A DNA stretch of 26,594 nucleotides, taken from contig JBFLYK010000077.1 in the NCBI GenBank assembly GCA_040756995.1, forward strand, positions 1 to 26,594, in the 5' to 3' direction. The first letter of the stretch is position 1. Every line of letters begins with the position of its first letter. This DNA is from BP-133 sp040756995 (GTDB lineage Bacteria > Actinomycetota > Acidimicrobiia > IMCC26256 > BP-133). Below the pieces are notes generated by a model. The model was not told the DNA's origin, did no database searches, and saw nothing but the letters and a program-made list of their open reading frames with translations. This document shows positions 21,459-26,594 of this stretch, piece by piece. Position numbers and translations under genes: made by a program.

Positions 21459-22531
21459 GCTGCGAGGACCTCCTTCAGTGCCGCCAGGAACGCGTCGTTC
21501 TCCTCGGGCAGGCCGATCGTGACGCGCAGGCAGTTGTCCAAGCGGGGCCACCGGGCGAAGTTGCGGACGAGGACGCCGGCCTCCAGCAGCCCTTCCCACG
21601 TCGCCTGCCCGTCGGCGGTGCGGAAGAGGATGAAGTTGGCGCCCGACGGGAACGGCTCGACGCCGTCCAGGGCCCTGAGCGCCGCCCCCACCCGGTCCCG
21701 CTCGGTCATGATCGACGTGACCCGGACGTCCATGTCGTCGGTGAAGCGCAGGGCCGCCGTCCCCGCCAGCTGGGTCGGCACCGAGAGGTGGTAGGGCAGC
21801 ACCACCATCTCGAGTTCCTCGACGATGGCTTCCGGGGCGACGCAGAAACCCAGACGGAAGGCGGCCATCGACCACACCTTGGAGTACGTCCGCGACACCA
21901 CCAGCGGCACGCCGTCGTCCACCAGGTCGATGGCGCTCCAGGGCGAGAACTCGGCGTAGGCCTCGTCGACCACCAGCAGGCCGGGCTTGGATCGGGTGGC
22001 GATCCGCTCCACGATCGCCTCGACCGTCTCCCGGGGCTCCACCATCCCCGTCGGGTTGTTGGGTGTGGTGAGGAACACGACGTCCGGCTCGTGCTCCTCG
22101 ACGAGACGGACAGCGCGGTCGGGGTCGAGGGTGAAGTCGGGCCGGCGCTCACCGGTGACGACGCCGGTCCCGGTGATGCGGGCGATGTGGGCGTGGAGCA
22201 CGTAGGACGGCTCGAACACCATGGCGCTGCGCCCGGGGCCGCCGTAGGTCAGCAGCAGCGTCTGGAGCACCTCGTTGGAACCGTTGGCGCAGAAGACCCG
22301 TCCGGCCGGCACGCCGAGGAACCCCCCGAGAGCGGCCCGGAGGTCGCGGGCGGCCCGGTCGGGATAGCGGTGGGCGCGGGCCCGGCTGACCTCGGCCGTC
22401 CACGCCTCGAAGAACTCCGGCGGCGGCGGGTAGGGGCTCTCGTTGGTGTTGAGGCGGACGGCGACGTCGACCTGCGGCGAGTGGTAGCCCTCGAGGTCGC
22501 CCAGGTCGTCGCGCCGCTTGGGGCCAGTCAC
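21455..22531 (-). CDS. hisC: Histidinol-phosphate aminotransferase
   Basis: This fold-type I PLP enzyme moves an amino group from glutamate to imidazole acetol phosphate. The 358-residue chain has the PLP lysine K218 (SRTYSKVWSMAAFRLGF). D189 (VVDEAYAEF) holds the pyridine nitrogen, and R226 and a C-terminal Arg hold phosphate and carboxylate. LNTNESPYPPP is the family's N-terminal signature. I chose the GTG at 22531, 10 nt after the hisD stop, because upstream starts lie inside hisD. The ribosome-binding site is poorly placed, so coupling to hisD is likely. Confidence 0.96.
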   Translation of the reverse strand: MTGPKRRDDLGDLEGYHSPQVDVAVRLNTNESPYPPPPEFFEAWTAEVSRARAHRYPDRAARDLRAALGGFLGVPAGRVFCANGSNEVLQTLLLTYGGPGRSAMVFEPSYVLHAHIARITGTGVVTGERRPDFTLDPDRAVRLVEEHEPDVVFLTTPNNPTGMVEPRETVEAIVERIATRSKPGLLVVDEAYAEFSPWSAIDLVDDGVPLVVSRTYSKVWSMAAFRLGFCVAPEAIVEELEMVVLPYHLSVPTQLAGTAALRFTDDMDVRVTSIMTERDRVGAALRALDGVEPFPSGANFILFRTADGQATWEGLLEAGVLVRNFARWPRLDNCLRVTIGLPEENDAFLAALKEVLAA

Positions 22532-22541
22532 TGCTCCGCAC

Positions 22542-23831
22542 TCATTTGCGGGCCCCCCGCAGGCGGACCGACTTGGCATGGGCCTCGAGCCCCTCGGTGT
22601 CGGCGAAGGCGGCCACGTAGGGCGCCACCCGACCGAGGGCGCTCTCGTCGAGCCCCACGACGTGGAGATGCTTACAGAAGTTGGCCACCCGCAGCGCCGA
22701 CGAGAAGCGGGCGGTGCGGGCGGTGGGCAGCACGTGGTTCACGCCGGCCACGTAGTCCCCGACGGCGGCGGGGGCGAACTGGCCGCAGAACACGGCACCG
22801 GCGTGGCGGACGAGCGGGACGAGCGCCGCCGGATCGGCGTTCATCAGTTCGAGGTGCTCGGGAGCGACGATGTTGGCCACCTCCATCGCCTGCTCCGGCC
22901 CGTCGACCAGGACGATGGCGCCGCCGCTGCGCAGGGTCGCCTCGGTGTCGGATCGCCTCGAGGACTCGGCCAGGAGCCGGTCGATGGCCTGGGCCACGTC
23001 GGCGGCCAGGCTCTCCGACCAGGTGACGAGGAGGGCGGCGCCGTTGGGGCCGTGCTCGGCCTGGGCCATGAGGTCGATGGCCACGTAGTCGGGCGGAGCC
23101 GACTCGTCGGCCACCACCACGAGCTCGGAGGGGCCGGCGGTGGCCTCGATGCCGACGACACCGGCGACCTCCCGCTTCGCCAGCGTCACGTAGACGTTGC
23201 CGGGACCGACGATGACGTCGACCGGCTTGATCGACTCGGTGCCGTAGGCCATGGCGGCGATGGCCTGGGCGCCGCCCACCCGGTAGACCTCGTCGATGCC
23301 GAGGAGCTCGGCGGCGGCCAGCGTGGCCTGCGGCACGCTGCCGTCGGGCCCGGGCGGGACGCACAGGGCGATCTCCGGCACGCCGGCCACCTGGGCCGGG
23401 ATGGCCGTCATCAGCACGGTGGACGGATAGACGGCCCGGCCGCCGGGGACGTAGCAGCCGGCCCGGTCGACCGGCCGGACCAGGTTGCGGATGACGATCC
23501 CTTCCCGCTCGTGGCGGGACTCCTCCTCCACCTGGGTGCGGTGGTAGGCCATGATCTGGTCGCGGGAGAACTCCAGCGCCTCCCGGAAGCCGGGGGGCAG
23601 CTCGGCCAGGGCGTAGGAGAGGTCGCCCCGGGGCACCCGAAGGTCTTCGAGCTCGACCCCGTCGAAGCGGGCGGTCAGATCCCGCAGGGCCTCATCGCCC
23701 CGCTTGCGGACGTCGGCGATGATCTCCCGGACGGCGTCGAGCGGCCCCTCGCCGCCGTCGGCGTCGGGGCGCGCCAGGGCTGAGGCGAGCTCGTCGCCGG
23801 TACGGCCGCGCAGGTCGAGACGGGAAAGCAT
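22542..23831 (-). CDS. hisD: Histidinol dehydrogenase
   Basis: This enzyme performs the last two steps, oxidising histidinol to histidine with NAD and zinc. The 429-residue chain has zinc ligands Q257, H260 (AQAEHGP), D359 (VGDYVAG) and H418 (GLEAHAK). The catalytic pair is E325-H326 (PEHLEL), and nucleotide-contact glycines are in VIVGPGNVYV. The ATG at 23831 starts MLSRLDLRG, the usual N-terminus. The frame stays open upstream, but that sequence has no family match. TACGCT lies 10 nt upstream, so the leader is very short. It is the first gene of the hisD-C-B-H-A-F block. HisG and HisE are not present here. Confidence 0.98.
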   Translation of the reverse strand: MLSRLDLRGRTGDELASALARPDADGGEGPLDAVREIIADVRKRGDEALRDLTARFDGVELEDLRVPRGDLSYALAELPPGFREALEFSRDQIMAYHRTQVEEESRHEREGIVIRNLVRPVDRAGCYVPGGRAVYPSTVLMTAIPAQVAGVPEIALCVPPGPDGSVPQATLAAAELLGIDEVYRVGGAQAIAAMAYGTESIKPVDVIVGPGNVYVTLAKREVAGVVGIEATAGPSELVVVADESAPPDYVAIDLMAQAEHGPNGAALLVTWSESLAADVAQAIDRLLAESSRRSDTEATLRSGGAIVLVDGPEQAMEVANIVAPEHLELMNADPAALVPLVRHAGAVFCGQFAPAAVGDYVAGVNHVLPTARTARFSSALRVANFCKHLHVVGLDESALGRVAPYVAAFADTEGLEAHAKSVRLRGARK

Positions 23832-23841
23832 CGGAAAAGCC

Positions 23842-23847
23842 AGCGTA
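23842..23847 (-). promoter_or_regulatory. Predicted -10 for the his operon
   Basis: TACGCT on the minus strand is 10 nt before the hisD ATG, giving a nearly leaderless mRNA. No leader peptide rich in His codons fits in that space. A perfect dyad lies just upstream of this element. Confidence 0.5.
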
Positions 23848-23861
23848 CCGGGGGACCTGGG

Positions 23862-23890
23862 CTGGGCGCCCCTCGAAAACGGGCGCCCAG
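23862..23890. promoter_or_regulatory. Perfect 10-bp inverted repeat upstream of hisD
   Basis: CTGGGCGCCC, a 9-nt spacer (CTCGAAAAC), then GGGCGCCCAG. It ends 15 bp upstream of the hisD -10, where a repressor or activator site could sit. It could also be an RNA hairpin if transcription starts further upstream. Confidence 0.5.
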
Positions 23891-23907
23891 CCGAGGCCCA
23901 TGCTTCT

Positions 23908-23968
23908 GGCGGCTTCGCCGCCCCGGGCCTCTGGCCCTCCTCCAGAGCGTGGGGCCCCTGCCCCACGC
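23908..23968. other. Two further hairpins in the hisD / small-gene spacer
   Basis: GGCGGC-TTC-GCCGCC (23908-23922) is a 6-bp stem. GCGTGGGGC-CCCT-GCCCCACGC (23947-23968) is a perfect 9-bp stem with a 4-nt loop. Neither has a T-run. They lie in the 191-nt region between hisD and the divergent 71-residue gene, where I see no gene. Confidence 0.5.
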
Positions 23969-24008
23969 CTGGCCGTGCCTGCGATCCCGCCGCTCGATAA
24001 GCGGCGCC

Positions 24009-24014
24009 TAGCCT
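24009..24014 (+). promoter_or_regulatory. Predicted -10 of a leaderless promoter for the 71-aa gene
   Basis: TAGCCT, then 8 nt (GGCTCGAT), then the ATG at 24023. No ribosome-binding site is present. Confidence 0.6.
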
Positions 24015-24022
24015 GGCTCGAT

Positions 24023-24238
24023 ATGAGCGCGTCCTCCCATCAGGCGGAGCTGTCGAGCGTGCGGTCGCAGCTGGAAGAGCTGCGGGCCCGCGTCGAGAAG
24101 ATCGCCACCACGTACATGGGCACACCCGACAGTGCGGTGGCCGCCGAGCTCTTCGAGGCCGACCGGGCGTTGACGACAGCCGGCCGCACGATCGACCGGG
24201 CGCTCACCGCGCTCTCCGAACTGGCTGGCTCGCAGTAG
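24023..24238 (+). CDS. Small helical coiled-coil protein of unknown function (71 aa)
   Basis: The ATG at 24023 fits a leaderless promoter, and upstream extension is low-complexity. The protein has no cysteine or membrane segment. Residues about 8-30 (AELSSVRSQLEELRARVEKI) form heptads with Leu/Val at a/d positions. A second helix follows at about 38-67 (AVAAELFEADRALTTAGRTI). A two-helix hairpin or coiled-coil dimer is likely. It could be an adaptor or regulator, but there is no family match I can name. The gene diverges from hisD and is followed by a series of hairpins. Confidence 0.75.
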   Translation: MSASSHQAELSSVRSQLEELRARVEKIATTYMGTPDSAVAAELFEADRALTTAGRTIDRALTALSELAGSQ

Positions 24239-24243
24239 CCGGG

Positions 24244-24288
24244 CGCGACAACGGGCTGGCAGCAGGGGTGTTGCCAGCCCGCGTCGCG
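24244..24288 (+). terminator. Two-part hairpin just after the 71-aa gene
   Basis: The inner stem GGGCTGGCA/TGCCAGCCC (9 bp, 10-nt loop) sits inside an outer stem CGCGAC/GTCGCG (6 bp) with a small internal loop. It starts 6 nt after the stop codon. No T-run follows, as is common for actinobacterial terminators. Confidence 0.6.
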
Positions 24289-24304
24289 AAAGGAACATCG
24301 AGCA

Positions 24305-24333
24305 GGGGGCGGCGCCTGTTCGGCGCCGCCCCC
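24305..24333 (+). terminator. Perfect 12-bp hairpin
   Basis: GGGGGCGGCGCC and GGCGCCGCCCCC close a TGTTC loop. It is the strongest stem in the window, 17 nt after the previous hairpin. It is a likely terminator, or a stable domain of an RNA. Confidence 0.6.
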
Positions 24334-24552
24334 CGTGCCTCTCGGGGCGGCGGATCCCCGAGCCTGGCTTGTACGGCGCGAGCCGATCGGCACGCTCCGT
24401 ATCTGGTGAAACGCCTGCCGACCCCGCTTCGTTCCCGTCAGGACAGGATCGTTTCCAAACCGTCATCTACGACCGGCGAACGGTTTTCCAGCCCCTGGCA
24501 GATCCGCTCCTTGACCCGGGCCCGCGGTCCGTTCGCCGTTGCGAGCGGGCGC

Positions 24553-24558
24553 TAGTTT
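24553..24558 (+). promoter_or_regulatory. Predicted -10 of a leaderless promoter for the DUF3151 gene
   Basis: TAGTTT, then six bases (CCGGGC), then the ATG at 24565. One arm of a 10-bp inverted repeat ends 14 bp upstream, in the -35 region. Confidence 0.65.
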
Positions 24559-24564
24559 CCGGGC

Positions 24565-24999
24565 ATGTCCGACCAGCCGATCCAGTTCTCACCCGGCGGG
24601 CTGCCGGAGACCGTGCTTCCGCCGGCGCCGGCCGAGGCCCGGGAGGCGCTCGAGAAGGCGCTCACCCTCGACGGTGACGCCCGGCGGGAGGCCATCGCCG
24701 CGGTGGTGGCCCGCTTCCCCCGGTTCCTCGACGGCTGGGCCCGGCTGGGCGAGCACGCCCGCGACGACGTCGAGGCCTACGCCGCCTTCCGGGTCGGCTA
24801 CCACCGGGGGCTCGACGCCCTTCGGGCCGCCGGCTGGCGGGGCTCGGGCTACGTCCGCTCCGTCCACGCGGAGAACCTCGGGTTCCTCCGGGCCCTCGAC
24901 GGCCTCCGCCGCCAGGCCGGCCGCATCGGCGAAGCCGACGAAGAGGCGCGCTGCGCCGAGTTCCTCCGCCAGCTCGATCCCGACTGGCCGGCGACCTAG
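24565..24999 (+). CDS. DUF3151 family protein
   Basis: The 144-residue protein fits the actinobacterial DUF3151 family. It has a short Pro-rich N-terminus (GGLPETVLPPAPAEAREAL), then alpha-helical repeats that include ARFPRFLDGWARLGEHA. The diagnostic VEAYAAFRVGYHRGLDALRAAGW is followed by ENLGFLRAL and IGEADEEARCAEFL. The helices resemble a TPR-like bundle. Function is unknown. Members occur almost only in Actinobacteria, which supports the taxonomic reading. The ATG appears to be the first base of the mRNA. Its TAG overlaps the stop of the converging minus-strand gene in a shared CTAG. Confidence 0.85.
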   Translation: MSDQPIQFSPGGLPETVLPPAPAEAREALEKALTLDGDARREAIAAVVARFPRFLDGWARLGEHARDDVEAYAAFRVGYHRGLDALRAAGWRGSGYVRSVHAENLGFLRALDGLRRQAGRIGEADEEARCAEFLRQLDPDWPAT

Positions 25000-25304
25000 C
25001 CGGCCTCGGGCCCGCCTCCGCCGCCGGCGTCCTCGCCGTCCTCGTCGCCGTCGTCGTCCTCGGCGTCCGGGTCGAAGCCGAGGGCGGCGTCGATGGCCGC
25101 CACCGAGCCGGGGAAGGAGCCGAGAAAGAGGTCGCGCCAGCCGGCCTGCCAGTCCGCCAATGCCTTGGCCGGTTCCCGGTAGAACAGCATCGGCCGTCCG
25201 GCGGCCAGCGCCTGGAAGTCCCCCTGCTTGACGAAGTAGTCCGGCTCGGTGGCCATCGACAGGCCACCACCCGGCAAACGCGTCGGCTTGGCTGCTCGCG
25301 GCAT
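24996..25304 (-). CDS. Small protein with an acidic tail, unknown function (102 aa)
   Basis: The central part (from TEPDYFVKQGDFQALAAGRP, with LFYREPAKALADWQAGWRDL) is well ordered and contains aromatic and charged residues. The last 25 residues are a run of Asp, Glu and Gly. I do not recognise the family. The ATG at 25304 gives a basic N-terminus (MPRAAKPTRL). An internal ATG at 25256 (MATEPDYFV) may be the true start. The gene converges on DUF3151, sharing 4 nt at the stops, and diverges from the LLM oxidoreductase gene. Confidence 0.65.
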   Translation of the reverse strand: MPRAAKPTRLPGGGLSMATEPDYFVKQGDFQALAAGRPMLFYREPAKALADWQAGWRDLFLGSFPGSVAAIDAALGFDPDAEDDDGDEDGEDAGGGGGPEAG

Positions 25305-25379
25305 TCAGCTCACCCGCCCGTGACTGCGGTACTCATCGCGACATCATTTCACCAGCCGAGGCCCGGCCGGGGGTAGGGG

Positions 25380-25385
25380 TACGGT
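25380..25385 (+). promoter_or_regulatory. Predicted -10 for the LLM oxidoreductase gene
   Basis: TACGGT lies 33 nt before the start codon. Unlike most genes here, this one has a normal leader and a strong ribosome-binding site (GGAGGAGA, 25403-25410). Confidence 0.5.
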
Positions 25386-25418
25386 CTGCGGATCCCCCCG
25401 TCGGAGGAGAGTGGTGCC

Positions 25419-26393
25419 GTGCCCCAGATCGGCTTTGGCTGTTTCGTGCAACAGGGTTGGAAGCGGGAGCTGCGGGGCTACGACGACCCGCAGGTCGCCT
25501 GGACGAAGGCGAAGGAGGCGGCCCTGGCCGCCGAGGCGGCGGGCTACGACTCGATCTGGGTCTACGACCACTTCCACAACGTGCCGAAGCCGTCGCACGA
25601 GGCGGTCTTCGAGTGCTGGACGGTGATGGCCGCCCTGACCGAGGTCACCAGCCGGATCCGGCTCGGGCAGATGGTCGGTTGCGCGCTGTACCGGCCGCCG
25701 GCGCTGCTGGCGAAGATCACCTCCAACATCGACGTGATGTCGGGCGGGCGGCTGGAGTGGGGCATCGGCGCCGGCTGGTACCGCAACGAGTTCGCCGGCT
25801 ACGGCTTCGAATTCCCCGAGCCCAAGGAGCGCATCGGCCGGATGCGGGAGACCGTCGAGATCGTGACATCGATGTGGACGGAGCCGGAGACGACCTACGA
25901 GGGGACGTACTTCCAGCTCCACCGGGCCCAGTGCGAACCGAAGCCGGTGCAGTCGCCCCGGCCGCCGGTGTGGATCGGCGGGGCCGGTGAGCAGCTCACC
26001 CTGCGGGTGGTGGCCCGCCTGGCCGACTGGTCGAACTTCGGCGGCAAGCCCGAGGAGTGGGCCGCCAAGCGGGAGGTGCTCAAGGAGCACTGCAAGGCGG
26101 TGAGCCGCGACGAGGAGGAGATCGGCAAGTCGTGGAGCCCCGACCTGCTGATCCGGGAGAGCGAGGCCGAGATCCGCGAGGTCGTGGCCGCCGGCCGGGC
26201 CGGCTCGATCTGGGGCGAGGAGTTCGACTCGTGGCGGGCCGGCAACCTCGTCGGCACCCCGGACCAGGTGGCGGAGAAGATCGCCCGCTACGTCGAACTC
26301 GGCTGCACCTACTTCATCCCCTGGTGCAACGACTATCCCGACCTGACCTCGATGACCCTCCTGGCCGAACGGGTGATGCCCCAGTTCCGCTGA
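25419..26393 (+). CDS. LLM-class F420-dependent oxidoreductase
   Basis: The 324-residue TIM-barrel protein belongs to the bacterial luciferase-like family, in the branch that uses cofactor F420. Family features include AAEAAGYDSIWVYDHF, ALTEVTSRIRLGQMV and LLAKITSNIDVMSGGRLEWGIGAGW. MRETVEIVTSMWTE and PPVWIGGAGEQLTLRVVARL follow. The end (GTPDQVAEKIARYVELGCTYF) is typical. Substrates range widely, so none is assigned. Reduced F420 could come from the NpdG enzyme earlier in the window. I chose the GTG at 25419 because it follows a strong ribosome-binding site at 8 nt. A tandem-repeat gene converges 9 nt after its stop. Confidence 0.93.
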   Translation: MPQIGFGCFVQQGWKRELRGYDDPQVAWTKAKEAALAAEAAGYDSIWVYDHFHNVPKPSHEAVFECWTVMAALTEVTSRIRLGQMVGCALYRPPALLAKITSNIDVMSGGRLEWGIGAGWYRNEFAGYGFEFPEPKERIGRMRETVEIVTSMWTEPETTYEGTYFQLHRAQCEPKPVQSPRPPVWIGGAGEQLTLRVVARLADWSNFGGKPEEWAAKREVLKEHCKAVSRDEEEIGKSWSPDLLIRESEAEIREVVAAGRAGSIWGEEFDSWRAGNLVGTPDQVAEKIARYVELGCTYFIPWCNDYPDLTSMTLLAERVMPQFR

Positions 26394-26402
26394 CCCGCCC
26401 GG

Positions 26403-26594
26403 TCAACCCTGCGGCGCCGGTTGGGGCGAGGGGCCGTCCTCCGGGGGCGGAGACGTGGGTTGCGAGTCTGGCGGCGCCGGCTGGGGCGGCGGGCCGTCCT
26501 CCGGGGGCGGAGACGTGGGTTGCGAGTCTGGCGGCGCCGGCTGGGGCGGCGGGCCGTCTTCGGGCGGCGGAGGCGTCGGCTGCGAGTCCGGCGG
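26403..26594 (-). CDS. C-terminal end of a proline-rich 20-residue tandem-repeat protein (partial)
   Basis: A minus-strand frame enters from the right edge and stops at TGA (26405-26403). It is built from a repeat of exactly 60 bp, coding PPDSQPTSPPPEDGPPPQPA with small changes. Just over three copies are visible. Most differences between copies are synonymous (GAA/GAG for Glu, CAG/CAA for Gln) or swap Ser and Pro, which supports real translation. The chain should be extended and disordered, like a wall-spanning linker or tail. The rest of the protein, and therefore its function, lies outside the window. The gene converges on the LLM oxidoreductase gene. Confidence 0.7.
   Translation of the reverse strand, partial: PPDSQPTPPPPEDGPPPQPAPPDSQPTSPPPEDGPPPQPAPPDSQPTSPPPEDGPSPQPAPQG
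26410..26594 (-). repeat. 60-bp tandem repeat (about 3.1 copies)
   Basis: Three consecutive 60-bp units at 26410-26469, 26470-26529 and 26530-26589, plus five bases of a fourth at the edge. The period is a multiple of three, so the coding frame is kept. The first two copies differ at only a few positions and the third is more diverged. Confidence 0.9.

Larger units (their letters stand above)
24239..24564 (+). other. Gene-free, hairpin-rich region (326 nt)
   Basis: No credible protein frame, tRNA or rRNA was found here. It holds at least five stem-loops in series, at 24244-24288, 24305-24333, 24341-24362, 24372-24401 and 24457-24486. A long-range 10-bp inverted repeat (24474-24483 with 24529-24538) ends near the promoter of the next gene. 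The first two are terminator-like. The rest may be part of a structured RNA or operator sites. Confidence 0.6.

Noticed and set aside
22518..23783. Long + strand frame opposite hisD
   Set aside because: Antisense to hisD, rich in Gly, Asp and His repeats, and without motif support.
24239..24564. tRNA, SRP RNA, RNase P RNA or tmRNA in the gene-free stretch
   Set aside because: I found no T-loop sequence of the GTTCRANYC kind, no CCA-bounded cloverleaf, and none of the conserved cores of those RNAs.
1..26594. CRISPR arrays, insertion sequences, prophage or toxin-antitoxin genes
   Set aside because: No spaced direct repeats, transposase motifs or phage-type genes were seen. The only repeats are the palindrome pair at 6641-6756 and the coding tandem repeat at the right end.

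Overview
This is a GC-rich (about 70%) window with dense, tightly packed genes. The gene set points to an actinobacterium. It holds a probable mycothiol ligase (MshC type), two enzymes of cofactor F420 metabolism, a DUF3151 protein, a thrS-HIT pair, and a hisD-C-B-H-A-F...I-trpE order close to that of Mycobacterium tuberculosis. Many genes have a TAnnnT -10 hexamer only 6-10 nt before the start codon, the geometry of leaderless mRNAs common in this phylum. A deep-branching group such as Acidimicrobiia would fit, but that placement is inference.

Left part (1-9012). A 5'-truncated multi-pass membrane protein enters from the left edge on +. It converges on a minus-strand operon: ribosomal protein S18 with an unusual RGG plus acidic tail, thrS, a HIT-family hydrolase/phosphorylase and a small membrane protein. 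A cold-shock protein diverges from rpsR. A hairpin between converging stop codons separates it from a secreted MA-family metallopeptidase. That gene is coupled (TGATG) to the MshC-like gene, which is preceded by an F420-dependent NADP reductase and a GroES-like protein. Two tandem palindromic units lie between the mshC stop and the peptidase signal peptide.

Middle (9013-15351). On +: heme o synthase (ctaB) with a six-codon upstream ORF, then a membrane-anchored thioredoxin-like protein. On -: a zinc-ribbon membrane microprotein, then the ATPase and permease of an ABC-2 exporter. On +: an acyl-CoA dehydrogenase and a nitroreductase-like protein. These converge on a lipoprotein with a carboxypeptidase-regulatory-like domain and a Thr/Ser-rich tail.

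Right-centre (15348-23831, minus strand). hisD, hisC, hisB, hisH, hisA and hisF form one overlapping operon. A small unrecognised gene follows, then hisI-trpE-ygfZ-lipoprotein, where hisI has its own predicted leaderless promoter. Steps 1 and 2 of histidine synthesis (hisG, hisE) and the other trp genes are not in the window.

Right end (23832-26594). A structure-rich region surrounds a 71-residue coiled-coil protein. A 326-nt gene-free stretch carries several hairpins in series. Then come DUF3151, a convergent small acidic-tailed protein, an F420-dependent LLM-class oxidoreductase, and the C-terminus of a minus-strand protein built from an exact 60-bp/20-residue proline-rich tandem repeat.

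No tRNA, rRNA, CRISPR array, transposase or phage gene was seen. Most of the window is conserved housekeeping sequence. The least explained parts are the palindromic pair at 6641-6757, the hairpin series at 24244-24401, the dyads upstream of hisD, and the tailed S18.
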